From Anaerolineales bacterium (GTDB taxonomy: Bacteria; Chloroflexota; Anaerolineae; Anaerolineales; Villigracilaceae), in assembly GCA_029933275.1 (NCBI GenBank), contig JAOZOM010000033.1, forward strand, positions 3,221-13,259: 10,039 nt of DNA, in the 5' to 3' direction. Shown piece after piece: positions 1 through 7,043 of the stretch. Made by a program: the position numbers and the translations under genes. The notes beneath the pieces are model-generated. The model worked only from the letters and a program-made list of their open reading frames with translations. It did no database searches and was not told the origin of the DNA. The first letter of the stretch is position 1; every line of letters begins with the position of its first letter.

Positions 1-2
1 AT

Positions 3-44
3 GGCATCACGGTAGTTAAACGCGGGATTTTTTTGCTAAAATAA
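3..44 (+). other. possible C-terminal tail of an upstream gene (edge fragment)
   Basis: One frame is open from the window edge to a TAA at 42-44 and reads GITVVKRGIFLLK. It could be the last 13 residues of a + strand protein that lies off the left edge. The stretch is too short to distinguish from chance and no family can be recognised. The other two forward frames are closed within the first 20 bases, so this is the only + strand coding option here. Confidence 0.2.
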
Positions 45-79
45 GCTATTCCAAGACATGGAAATTATCCTATTTTCAA

Positions 80-159
80 CACGAAAATCGCGAAAAAAGC
101 GAAAAACGCGAATATTTAAGTTTTTTCGCGATATTCGCCAAATTCGCGTAATTCGCGTT
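80..159. repeat. opposed arrays of 9-nt CGCG-containing repeats upstream of ftsK
   Basis: Four nonamers in one orientation (80-115: CACGAAAAT, CGCGAAAAA, AGCGAAAAA, CGCGAATAT) are followed by an 8-nt spacer (116-123). Four nonamers in the opposite sense come next (124-159: TTTCGCGAT, ATTCGCCAA, ATTCGCGTA, ATTCGCGTT). The CGCG-type cores start at 80, 89, 98, 107 and then 127, 136, 145, 154, so the 9-nt phase is exact within each arm. The arms are imperfect reverse complements and could form a long, interrupted hairpin or offer phased protein-binding sites. A reading frame runs through it with a three-residue period (FRD, IRQ, IRV, IRV), as expected from a 9-nt repeat, and I regard that frame as non-coding. 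Whether the array recurs elsewhere in the genome cannot be seen here. Confidence 0.75.
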
Positions 160-229
160 AAAAATTTCTATGATTATTCATCTTCAAATCAGTTTTCACA
201 ATTAAGTGCCGCGCTACCCACCCCATTCA

Positions 230-238
230 TGCTATACT
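230..238 (+). promoter_or_regulatory. putative extended -10 promoter of ftsK
   Basis: TG-C-TATACT forms an extended -10 element (TG at 230-231, hexamer at 233-238). No good -35 hexamer lies 17 nt upstream (210-215 reads CGCGCT), which fits an extended -10 promoter. Transcription would start near 245 and leave a leader of about 35 nt before the ftsK start. That leader is A-rich and lacks a clear Shine-Dalgarno. Confidence 0.4.
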
Positions 239-279
239 TTTAGCCGCGAAAACCCAAAACCAAGAACCGAAACCCCAAA

Positions 280-2508
280 ATGGCAAAAACAAAAAAACAA
301 CCGCCTAAAAAGAAAAAAACATCTAAAAAAGAAGAATCTGCCCAACTGAATTTTTGGCAAAAACTCTCGGTCAATCGCCGCTTGGATGTGGTTGGATTTA
401 CCTTCGCGGGCTTAGGATTTATTACCCTCCTGATACTCGCCTCCAGCACTCACAGTGCCTTCACCGATATTTGGGTTAGTTTTTTAACGCATACTTTTGG
501 CTGGGGGAGTTGGATTTTCCCCATCGCTCTGATGCTCGTTGGCATTTGGCTCATCGTTCGCAATCAAGAAAATATCCCTCAAGTCTCCATCGAGCGCATC
601 ACCGGCATCACCCTCCTTTTTCTTTTACTTTTGCCCATTTTTCAAATCTTCACTGAAGACCCCTATTATAAAGTCGCTTTTGCGGATGGACGAATTGGCG
701 GCGGATATTTTGGCTCGCTCATTATGCGAACTCTGGGCTTAAATTTAGGTGGACTCGGCGCGACGATCGCGTTTTTGGCTTGGTTGCTGATTGCCCTAAG
801 CCTGACTCTGGATATGAGCATTCACGAGTTCTTCCGCCAAATCAGCCCACCTTTTGTGATGATCTATCAAATTTGGCGCGAAAGATTCGCCGAAATGCGC
901 GCCGCGCGCAACCCTAAAAAAGAAATGCCTCCCGTCCAAATGGACGGTTACGCCCCCACAGAGGAAGAAGCTACCCAAACGCCGCGCGTGCAAATTGGCG
1001 TTTCGGCAAAAGAAGAAATCGAATGGTTCTTGCCCCCCATCGCCGAAATCCTCGACCCCGGCTTTGCCCCCTCAATTAACGAAGAATATATCGAAGGGCG
1101 CGCTCGCCTAATCGAAGAGACTTTAGAATCATTCGGCGCACCGGTACAAGTTGTCGAAATAAATCGGGGACCCACCATCACCCAATTTGGCGTGGAACCG
1201 GGATTCATCCAAACGAGAAAAGGACAAACCCGCGTCCGCGTCAATAAAATCAGCTCGCTGGCAGATGACCTCGCGTTGGCTTTAGCCGCCTCCCGCATCC
1301 GCATCGAAGCCCCCGTCCCCGGAAAGGGATATATCGGGATCGAAGTCCCCAACGAAGAGATGACAATGGTCGCCTTGCGGGATATTCTCGAAAGCGAGCT
1401 TTTCAAGAAGAAACAAACCCCGCTGAGCTTCACCCTCGGGCGTGACGTAGCTGGTTACCCCCAAATCGCCGATCTAGCCATGATGCCGCATCTTCTAATT
1501 GCCGGAACAACAGGCTCCGGTAAATCGGTTTGCGTCAATTCGATTCTAACCTCCATGCTTCTTCACAATACCCCCGATGATTTACGCTTAGTTTTAGTAG
1601 ACCCAAAACGAGTCGAGTTAACCGGCTATAACGGCATCCCGCATCTTCTTTCTCCAGTTGTGGTGGAGACAGAGCGCGTAGTCGGCGCATTGCAGTGGAT
1701 GACGCGCGAAATGGATAAACGCTATCACGCCTTCTCAAAAAGCCAAACGCGTAATATCGCCGAATATAACGCCTATATCGAAGCGCGGGGCGGTAAAAAA
1801 TATCCCTTCTTGGTGATTGTGATTGACGAATTAGCCGATTTAATGATGATTGCTCCGGACGAGACCGAGCGTACCATCACGCGGCTGGCACAATTGGCGC
1901 GCGCAACGGGCATCCACATGATTCTCGCCACCCAGCGTCCCAGCACAGATGTGGTCACAGGGTTGATTAAAGCCAACTTCCCCGCCCGAATCGCCTTTGC
2001 GGTTGCCTCCAGCGTAGATAGCCGCGTCATTCTCGATCAATCTGGCGCAGAACGTTTGCTAGGGCGCGGCGATATGCTTTATCAGGCTCCCGATGCTCCC
2101 TCTGCGGCACGTCTGCAAGGTGTCTTTGTTTCAGACGTGGAGACAGAACGCTTGGTTGAATTTTGGCGTATTCAAGCGGGGCATCCTGCCAAGAATCAAA
2201 ACCCCTCCGGTGTTCCCGCGGAGGGATTCCCCAATGGCGTACCGCTCAAACAAGTGCAAATGTTTGAAGACGAAATGAACGAGGCAAAGAAGATTGATCC
2301 GCTCTATGACGAGGCGGTTGATCTCGTCCGTAGACAGGGACGCGCCTCCGTTTCGATGCTACAACGAAAACTCCGCATCGGCTATACCCGCGCCTCCCGC
2401 CTAATTGATGAGATGGAAGATGAGGGCATCGTCTCTCTCCCCACCGGCGGGACGGGCGTACGCGATATCCTCGATTACGGCAAAGCGGGACCGCCCGCAA
2501 TGAGGTAA
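280..2508 (+). CDS. ftsK: FtsK/SpoIIIE-family DNA translocase
   Basis: Membrane-anchored, ATP-driven double-stranded DNA pump that clears chromosomal DNA from the division septum. In FtsK it also activates XerCD recombination at dif. The 742-residue product starts with a Lys-rich cytoplasmic tail (1-20). About four membrane segments follow (roughly 36-56, 73-93, 106-124, 155-176), matching the FtsK 4-TM domain. A short acidic/proline linker is next, much shorter than in E. coli FtsK (1329 aa) and closer to B. subtilis SpoIIIE (787 aa). The RecA-like motor has Walker A GTTGSGKS at 409-416 and Walker B VIVIDE ending at D516-E517. The C-terminal winged-helix gamma domain (about 673-735, YTRASRLIDEMEDEGIV) reads KOPS-type polarity sequences. 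The ATG at 280 is chosen because the N-terminal tail and TM1 follow it naturally, although no Shine-Dalgarno is seen. The gene appears intact. Its codon use favours C-ending codons, unlike the next gene. Confidence 0.96.
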   Translation: MAKTKKQPPKKKKTSKKEESAQLNFWQKLSVNRRLDVVGFTFAGLGFITLLILASSTHSAFTDIWVSFLTHTFGWGSWIFPIALMLVGIWLIVRNQENIPQVSIERITGITLLFLLLLPIFQIFTEDPYYKVAFADGRIGGGYFGSLIMRTLGLNLGGLGATIAFLAWLLIALSLTLDMSIHEFFRQISPPFVMIYQIWRERFAEMRAARNPKKEMPPVQMDGYAPTEEEATQTPRVQIGVSAKEEIEWFLPPIAEILDPGFAPSINEEYIEGRARLIEETLESFGAPVQVVEINRGPTITQFGVEPGFIQTRKGQTRVRVNKISSLADDLALALAASRIRIEAPVPGKGYIGIEVPNEEMTMVALRDILESELFKKKQTPLSFTLGRDVAGYPQIADLAMMPHLLIAGTTGSGKSVCVNSILTSMLLHNTPDDLRLVLVDPKRVELTGYNGIPHLLSPVVVETERVVGALQWMTREMDKRYHAFSKSQTRNIAEYNAYIEARGGKKYPFLVIVIDELADLMMIAPDETERTITRLAQLARATGIHMILATQRPSTDVVTGLIKANFPARIAFAVASSVDSRVILDQSGAERLLGRGDMLYQAPDAPSAARLQGVFVSDVETERLVEFWRIQAGHPAKNQNPSGVPAEGFPNGVPLKQVQMFEDEMNEAKKIDPLYDEAVDLVRRQGRASVSMLQRKLRIGYTRASRLIDEMEDEGIVSLPTGGTGVRDILDYGKAGPPAMR

Positions 2509-2739
2509 AAATTCATCCCCGCAAAAAACGCAGTAGAATTCGCTATACGAGAAATAATTTTGACGTAGATAGTCGTTTAGGTGAAATAAAGTGCCGTATA
2601 AACCTGTGAAATTAACATTATGCCGCGCTTTGCGCTGTAGAATGCTTTGAAATAGACGTATAATGTTCAAAGTGTAGTATTAGGCAGCGTTCGAGGTCGC
2701 CTATCACCTAGTTAGCCAGCATCGGGCTTCGATAATTTC
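2509..2739 (+). other. intergenic region between ftsK and the permease, with a possible -10 element
   Basis: No gene or strong terminator is visible here. A consensus -10 hexamer TATAAT lies at 2659-2664, about 75 nt before the permease start, but the -35 position is poor. A 7-bp inverted repeat, CTTTGAA (2645-2651) and TTCAAAG (2666-2672), brackets the -10 with a 14-nt gap and could be an operator. A small GCGC-TTT-GCGC stem sits near 2622-2632. GTTAGCCAGC at 2711-2720 is the upstream member of an inverted repeat whose partner overlaps the permease stop codon. Confidence 0.35.
2711..2720 (+). repeat. inverted-repeat arm GTTAGCCAGC, left flank of the permease
   Basis: This exact 10-mer is the reverse complement of GCTGGCTAAC at 3811-3820, the other side of the permease gene. 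Its first seven bases (GTTAGCC) approximate the GTTRRRY core box that begins integron gene cassettes, with one mismatch, and the permease ATG follows 20 nt after the repeat. A 10-bp inverted pair can arise by chance in 10 kb. Only its placement at both gene borders makes it notable. Confidence 0.4.
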
Positions 2740-3819
2740 ATGGACAAGAAAACGACGCTTGAATACTTGAAAGATGAGTGGTTGCTGACATTGTTGTTAG
2801 TGGGTACGTTGTTGACAACAATTTATTTGCGGCGTGTTCCTGTATATTCTGTTTCTGATGCGGAGACTCTTTTTACACTATTGGTGCTCCTTGTACTTAC
2901 CAATGGGTTGAAACAGCATAGAGTTTTGGAAAAGGTCACATCGTGGATAGAGCGGGGCAAAATGCTTCCCGTGAAATTGGTGCTTGCGACCTTTGTTTTT
3001 TCGGCTTTAGTGACGAATGATGTTGCGCTTTTGGCAATTATCCCTATTACTCTCTCATTGCAAATAGCAATGAAAGAGTGGGTTGTGATTTTGGAAGCTT
3101 TGGCTGCGAATGCTGGTTCGGCAATCTCTCCCATTGGGAATCCACAAAACATTTTTCTGTATTGGCATTACGAAATTTCTTTTTGGCAATTTGTAAAAGT
3201 GATTGCACCGTTTTCTGTTTTCTTTTTATTGGCGTTGTTTTTAATTGCAGCGTGGTTGTCAACGAAATCGTCTACTGTGAAAGAGATAAATTTTGATGAA
3301 ACGATTCATTTGACCGCAGTATCTTATTTTTATGCAGGCGCTCTTGTGGTATTTATTTTCGTTATTCTACGTATGTTGCCCTTTTGGTTGGGAGTGGTGA
3401 TTTTGTTAGGCGTTTTGGCTGTTGAAAAATGCCGCCTTCGTGTAGATTATGGGTTGTTAGCTACCTTTGTCTTATTTTTTGGCTTGACTGACAACATTCA
3501 GTTTTTATTTGCTACAATGTTGGCGCACCCACATCATGTATTTTTACTTTCGTCATTACTTAGCCAGATTATCAGCAATGTTCCAGCCGCTTTACTGTTG
3601 GCTGATTTTACACCGCACTGGCAGGCATTACTTTGGGGGGTAAGTGTGGGTGGGTTTGGTAGCATGGTTGGTTCATTGGCGAATTTGATAACCTATAGAC
3701 TGTATCAGAAACAGGAAAGTACAGAGCAACATTTTGCTTGGAAGTTTCACGCAATGAGTTATGTGGCATTTTTTGCAGGTTGGTTGTTGTATGGTGTCTA
3801 TTTCCGTTTGGCTGGCTAA
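2740..3819 (+). CDS. SLC13/ArsB/NhaD-superfamily (YbiR-like) membrane permease
   Basis: Polytopic inner-membrane transporter of 359 residues with about ten hydrophobic segments. It shows the internal two-fold repeat typical of the ion transporter superfamily. The first half has a TND motif (92-94, in LVTNDVALLAIIP) followed by SPIGNPQN (130-137). The second half has SNVPAALLL (279-287) followed by GSMVGSLANL (307-316). The paired NxxP/GxxxGxxxN pattern and the length resemble the E. coli YbiR group more than full-length ArsB or SLC13 carriers (over 420 aa). The substrate is not readable from sequence; an anion, or Na+/H+-coupled transport, is likely. Start ATG 2740 has no obvious Shine-Dalgarno. 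Codon use is rich in TTG, TTT and T-ending codons, in contrast to the C-ending preference of ftsK, which suggests separate ancestry. The stop codon is embedded in GGCTAAC, discussed with the attC-like boundary. Confidence 0.85.
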   Translation: MDKKTTLEYLKDEWLLTLLLVGTLLTTIYLRRVPVYSVSDAETLFTLLVLLVLTNGLKQHRVLEKVTSWIERGKMLPVKLVLATFVFSALVTNDVALLAIIPITLSLQIAMKEWVVILEALAANAGSAISPIGNPQNIFLYWHYEISFWQFVKVIAPFSVFFLLALFLIAAWLSTKSSTVKEINFDETIHLTAVSYFYAGALVVFIFVILRMLPFWLGVVILLGVLAVEKCRLRVDYGLLATFVLFFGLTDNIQFLFATMLAHPHHVFLLSSLLSQIISNVPAALLLADFTPHWQALLWGVSVGGFGSMVGSLANLITYRLYQKQESTEQHFAWKFHAMSYVAFFAGWLLYGVYFRLAG

Positions 3820-3920
3820 CCATGCATTCACCCGACCCGCCTTCGGCTCAGGTATGCGGCGCGATTTTTGTCAAATTTTTTCAGGGTAAAATCGGGTTGT
3901 GTTCGCAAAGTCGGCGGTCA
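3811..3920 (+). repeat. attC-like sequence starting at the permease stop codon (tentative)
   Basis: GCTGGCTAAC (3811-3820) is the right arm of the pair flanking the permease and contains its TAA stop. What follows, TAACCATGCATTCACCCG (3817-3834) and then ACCCGCC, resembles the left half of integron attC sites, which commonly begin at or near the stop codon of the cassette gene. TCGGGT at 3892-3897 can pair with ACCCGA at 3830-3835. The closing GTTRRRY box expected on the right is not seen, so the site would be degenerate or truncated. It could equally be an unrelated interspersed repeat. Confidence 0.3.
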
Positions 3921-3993
3921 GCTTACGCCATCGGTGGGAGGCTAGAGAGAAGATAAAATAGGTCAATACATTTATATTTTTTATAACATCCAC

Positions 3994-4022
3994 TTGTAAC
4001 CTGTAGCGTATCATGTTACACT
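3994..4022 (+). promoter_or_regulatory. higBA promoter and operator
   Basis: TTGTAA (3994-3999) and TACACT (4017-4022) form a -35/-10 pair with a 17-nt spacer just before higB. A perfect inverted repeat TGTAAC (3995-4000) N14 GTTACA (4015-4020) overlaps both boxes. Type II antitoxins such as HigA repress their own operon by binding operators of this kind, so this is the expected autoregulatory site. The start point would fall at or next to the higB GTG, giving a leaderless or near-leaderless mRNA. Confidence 0.6.
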
Positions 4023-4028
4023 GTTCAT

Positions 4029-4307
4029 GTGATAAAAAACTTCAAACACAAAGGTCTGAAGAAATTCTTTCAAAGTGACTCAAAAACGGGCATACAAGCT
4101 ACACATGCTCACAAATTGAGACTTGTTTTGGGTCGCCTCCATGCTTCTTCCAACCCTCAGGACATGAATTTGCCCGGTTTGTATTTACGTGAACTCACGG
4201 GGAACAGAAAAGGCACTTGGTCTGTACAAATAAGCGGCAATTGGCGCATCACATTCCAATTCACTGGACAAGATGCGATTAATGTTAATTATGAAGACTA
4301 TCATTAA
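4029..4307 (+). CDS. higB: HigB-family (RelE-like) mRNA interferase toxin
   Basis: Toxin of a type II toxin-antitoxin pair. HigB toxins are small RelE-fold ribonucleases that cut mRNA on the ribosome. The 92-residue product is full length for the family. It has the characteristic landmarks: an N-terminal MIKNFKHKGLKKFF helix, the MNLPGLYLRELTG segment (about 55-67), the core strand WSVQISGNWRITF (about 72-84) and the terminal NYEDYH. The start is GTG at 4029. The overlapping ATG at 4027 is out of frame and immediately followed by TGA, so GTG is preferred. Toxin-first order with the antitoxin 9 nt downstream is the normal higBA arrangement. No frameshift or truncation is seen, so the toxin is probably active. 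Confidence 0.93.
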   Translation: MIKNFKHKGLKKFFQSDSKTGIQATHAHKLRLVLGRLHASSNPQDMNLPGLYLRELTGNRKGTWSVQISGNWRITFQFTGQDAINVNYEDYH

Positions 4308-4316
4308 GGTGAAAAA

Positions 4317-4616
4317 ATGATGCAAATGTATAATCCACCACATCCGGGAGAAATCTTGCGAGAACTATGCCTAGAACCACTAAATATTAGCGTTACCAAA
4401 GCGGCAAAAGCATTGGGCGTTAGTCGAAAAACATTATCAGCTATCTTAAATGGGCGAGCAGGTATCAGTCCCGAAATGGCACTCCGCCTATCCTTGGCTT
4501 TTGATACATCTCCTGAAAGTTGGCTTAACCAACAAACTCAATATGATTTATGGAAAACCAGCCAAAAATCGAAAAAACTTAAAGTTGAAAGACTTTTTGT
4601 TGCTAATTCTGCCTAA
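4317..4616 (+). CDS. higA: HigA-family antitoxin, XRE helix-turn-helix protein
   Basis: Antitoxin that neutralises HigB and represses the higBA promoter. The 99-residue protein begins with PPHPGEILRE, the hallmark of the HigA/VapI group. A helix-turn-helix follows at about residues 26-48 (VTKAAKALGVSRKTLSAILNG), then the MALRLSLAFDTSPESWL segment typical of these regulators. A Shine-Dalgarno AAGGTGA (4306-4312) overlaps the higB stop. ATG 4317 gives only a 4-nt spacing, while the adjacent in-frame ATG at 4320 gives 7 nt, so the true start may be one codon later. The basic tail after residue 80 (KTSQKSKKLKVERL) is the likely toxin-contacting or flexible part. Translation is coupled to higB. 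Confidence 0.93.
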   Translation: MMQMYNPPHPGEILRELCLEPLNISVTKAAKALGVSRKTLSAILNGRAGISPEMALRLSLAFDTSPESWLNQQTQYDLWKTSQKSKKLKVERLFVANSA

Positions 4617-4695
4617 AATTGGCTCAGTCGCCAACATAGCCCCCTGTTACAATTTCCCCTTCTTGTCATCTCAACCACAGAACAACTCCAAAAAA

Positions 4696-4722
4696 AAAGC
4701 CCCCGTCAAAAACGGGGGCTTT
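4696..4722 (-). terminator. intrinsic terminator of the Ser/Thr kinase gene, possibly bidirectional
   Basis: A perfect 11-bp stem (4696-4706 with 4712-4722, AAAGCCCCCGT / ACGGGGGCTTT) closes a 5-nt loop. On the - strand it is followed by a T tract (the A run at 4690-4698), 11 nt after the kinase stop codon. On the + strand only three T residues follow, so termination of higBA from the other side would be weaker but possible. Confidence 0.9.
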
Positions 4723-4732
4723 CATCATCTTA

Positions 4733-6907
4733 TTAATTCGCCGGTCTTAAGGCAAACTGTGGTTTTTCTTTCAAATTGCTAAAGAATCCCTCAGGCAAGG
4801 GAATCGGCGTGTAGGTTTCGCCCGTGCCTAAAGTGCCAAAACGAAGATAATAGAGCAAAATTTCTGCTTTCGGACCTAAAGCAATATCCTGATACGCCAC
4901 AATAAAATGGCTGCCATCCGGACTCCAGCGCGCATCACGGTAACAACAGGTGCTGGTTCCGGCAGGGTCTAATTGTTCAGCTTTATGAGAATGAGTGTTA
5001 TAAGTGTAAAAATAACCGTAGCCATCATTCCGTTTGAAAGAATTCATCAAGAAAAGGTCTTCCCCATCCCAATCAAATTCAGGGATATATGGCGTAGTAC
5101 TATTATAGCCACTCATCGTAAAGCGAGCAGAGGGAAATTCATCAATTACATTTAATGCAAGAAGATAATCGTCATCCTCGGCAGATTCGGCAACCGCGGT
5201 CGCGGTCACAGCAGAGACAGCAGCGGGCTGACAATTAGACATATCCACCGTTCTAATTAAATCTACACGTGTACTTCCTGAAACGCCCTGAAAACGCATT
5301 GCAATCACTTTCTCATCATTAGACCAGCGCAGATCCAGCACAGATTCATCGTCAAAGAAACAACTCCCCAACTCTTTCAGGTCATTACGACTACGCGCCT
5401 TTTGAAGCGTCTCCAAATCAAAAGGAAGAATAAAAAGCTCCCGATTCATGCTGATTGCAATCTGCTCACCACTCGGCGAAATCTGAATTGCATCGAAATA
5501 CTCGGCTTGCTCAATGCAAGTCACCACGTCTTCGACATTTTCTTCCACCTCTACGGTTTTGATACATGTCCCGACAACATAAATCAATGTTTTGCCATCA
5601 GGCAACCATTGCAGCTTGCTTTTTTGGGCATTATCGTTCGTCAGTTGGAGCAAATCGCTCCCATCTACATTCATCATCCAAATATCGTTATTGCGGATAA
5701 AGGCGATTTTATCCGCCCCGCCGATTACAGGCAAAGCGGGTACAGTTGGCACAGGGGTCTCTGTTGGGGATGCAATGGTAATGCTGGGAATAATCTCCTC
5801 TGTTGGGGATGAGACAGGAGCAAGCTCGTTGGCAATAGAGGTCGAAGTCGCGCGTATTGTTGGGCTGGGCGTGCGTCCCGTCGCTGGGAGGGGTAAAAGC
5901 AGCTTGCTGAGGAGTCCCAGTCCCAGCAATCCCACCACGACAACCCCCGCGATGATCCAAACTATTTTCTTCTTCTTTTTTTGCGGCACAATAGGTTTGG
6001 ATTGCACCCTTGTTTTGATAGATGGCTTGGTGTGGCTAGAAAGGGTTTTGACATGCGCCATATCTTCACCACTCGCCAACGCGTTAAGAGCTTCGGCTAA
6101 TTCGACCGCGGTTTGGAAACGAGCATCGGGGTCCTTTTCCATCGCCCTGTAGATAAAACTTGTCGCCGAAATAGGCAAATTAGGATTATCTTTGAGAATA
6201 TCGGGAGTGGGGTCGGTGATATGCTTAATCGCCATGCTCATTGGCGTATCGCCATTGTAAGGGCGTGTGCCGGTGAGCATTCGATAGATGATTGTGCCGA
6301 GCGCATAGATATCGCTACGTCCGTCTACTTTTTTCCCCTGCGCTTGCTCGGGACTCATATACGCAGGCGTGCCGATGATTGCGCTACCGGTAACATCATA
6401 TTGCGAGTCGCTAATTTTGGCGATTCCAAAATCAGAAAGGTAGGGGCGATTTCTATGGTCGAAAAGGATATTGGCAGGTTTAAGATCGCGGTGGACAATG
6501 CCTTTGGCGTGAGCATCATCTAAAGCCGGTGCGATAATGTTAATGATACGAGCAACTTCTTTAAGGCTAATTTCCCCTTCGGCTAGTTTGTCGGCGAGAG
6601 AGCCACCGTCCATATAGCGCATGACAAAATAATGCAAACCCTCATCCGATACACCGACATCGTAAACCGGCACAATTGCGGGATGCTCCAACGCGGCAAC
6701 AACTTTAGCCTCGCGATGAAAACGCACGCTAAATTGCGGGTCGTGTAGAAACTCCGCGGGAAGCACCTTAACCGCGACTTCGCGCTCAAAGCGTGCATCA
6801 TAGCCAAGATAGACCGTAGCCATACCGCCGCGCCCCAGCTCGGATTTTATTTCATAATGACCGATTACTTTTTTAGGCTTATTGGAGGATTGTACTGTTT
6901 CATCCAC
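4733..6907 (-). CDS. transmembrane Ser/Thr protein kinase with TolB-like beta-propeller ectodomain
   Basis: Hanks-type (PknB-like) receptor kinase of 724 residues. The cytoplasmic kinase domain covers about 17-275. It has the Gly-rich loop GRGGMATV (25-32), catalytic Lys47 (VAVKVLP), Glu66 in helix C, the HRDLKPAN loop (139-146, catalytic Asp141), DFG (159-161) and GTPAYMSPE (179-187). All key residues are present, so it should be active. A basic juxtamembrane stretch (KKKKK) precedes one membrane helix (about 315-339). A Ser/Thr/Pro-rich linker (about 343-392) leads to an outer domain with TolB/WD40-like blades, for example IAFIRNNDIWMMNVDGSDLLQLT and WSPDGSHFIVAY. PASTA repeats are absent, so the signal sensed is probably not peptidoglycan muropeptide. 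The start is GTG at 6907 with AGGA 7 nt upstream (6915-6918). The ATG at 6903 is out of frame. The gene is a single unit, convergent with higBA and divergent from tRNA-Arg. Confidence 0.93.
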   Translation of the reverse strand: MDETVQSSNKPKKVIGHYEIKSELGRGGMATVYLGYDARFEREVAVKVLPAEFLHDPQFSVRFHREAKVVAALEHPAIVPVYDVGVSDEGLHYFVMRYMDGGSLADKLAEGEISLKEVARIINIIAPALDDAHAKGIVHRDLKPANILFDHRNRPYLSDFGIAKISDSQYDVTGSAIIGTPAYMSPEQAQGKKVDGRSDIYALGTIIYRMLTGTRPYNGDTPMSMAIKHITDPTPDILKDNPNLPISATSFIYRAMEKDPDARFQTAVELAEALNALASGEDMAHVKTLSSHTKPSIKTRVQSKPIVPQKKKKKIVWIIAGVVVVGLLGLGLLSKLLLPLPATGRTPSPTIRATSTSIANELAPVSSPTEEIIPSITIASPTETPVPTVPALPVIGGADKIAFIRNNDIWMMNVDGSDLLQLTNDNAQKSKLQWLPDGKTLIYVVGTCIKTVEVEENVEDVVTCIEQAEYFDAIQISPSGEQIAISMNRELFILPFDLETLQKARSRNDLKELGSCFFDDESVLDLRWSNDEKVIAMRFQGVSGSTRVDLIRTVDMSNCQPAAVSAVTATAVAESAEDDDYLLALNVIDEFPSARFTMSGYNSTTPYIPEFDWDGEDLFLMNSFKRNDGYGYFYTYNTHSHKAEQLDPAGTSTCCYRDARWSPDGSHFIVAYQDIALGPKAEILLYYLRFGTLGTGETYTPIPLPEGFFSNLKEKPQFALRPAN

Positions 6908-7003
6908 GATATTTTCCTAGATAAGATGATTCATAATGGGTTGATTTTATCATCATTTATTCCTTTGCATTTCTCAAATTGCTTACAGTTTATTCTAATT
7001 CTC

Positions 7004-7032
7004 TTGGCGTGTCCCTGTTGCAATGCTATAAT
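7004..7032 (+). promoter_or_regulatory. promoter of tRNA-Arg
   Basis: TTGGCG (7004-7009) and a perfect TATAAT (7027-7032) are separated by 17 nt. The predicted start is near 7039, five bases before the mature tRNA, which is typical of a strong stable-RNA promoter. The spacer contains TTGCAA (7018-7023), a hexamer that recurs twice around the next promoter. Confidence 0.75.
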
Positions 7033-7043
7033 CACGCGTATCC

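Noticed and set aside
80..159. CRISPR-like array
   Set aside because: Units are 9 nt with no unique spacers and reverse orientation midway, so it is not a CRISPR.
58..243. 61-residue + strand reading frame rich in Arg/Lys/Ile
   Set aside because: It is a translation of the 9-nt repeat array (period of three residues) and has no ribosome site; treated as non-coding.
948..1433. 161-residue antisense frame inside ftsK
   Set aside because: It lies opposite conserved FtsK motor sequence; its composition reflects the shadow of the real frame.
2560..2590. TTGACG -35-like hexamer after ftsK
   Set aside because: No acceptable -10 lies 16-18 nt downstream.
3738..3956. 72-residue + strand reading frame overlapping the permease end
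   Set aside because: Half lies in the permease in another frame and the rest runs through the attC-like segment; no ribosome site or recognisable domain.
4450..4782. 110-residue + strand frame overlapping higA
   Set aside because: It overlaps higA in another frame, then reads through the terminator into the kinase 3' end; no ribosome site.
5592..6152. 186-residue + strand frame opposite the kinase gene
   Set aside because: It is antisense to the linker and the end of the kinase domain and shows low-complexity Val/Gly/Ser runs typical of shadow frames.
6930..6980. Promoter for the kinase gene
   Set aside because: TAAAAT and TTGAGA can be found on the - strand but are 22 nt apart, too far for a normal promoter; no better pair was seen.
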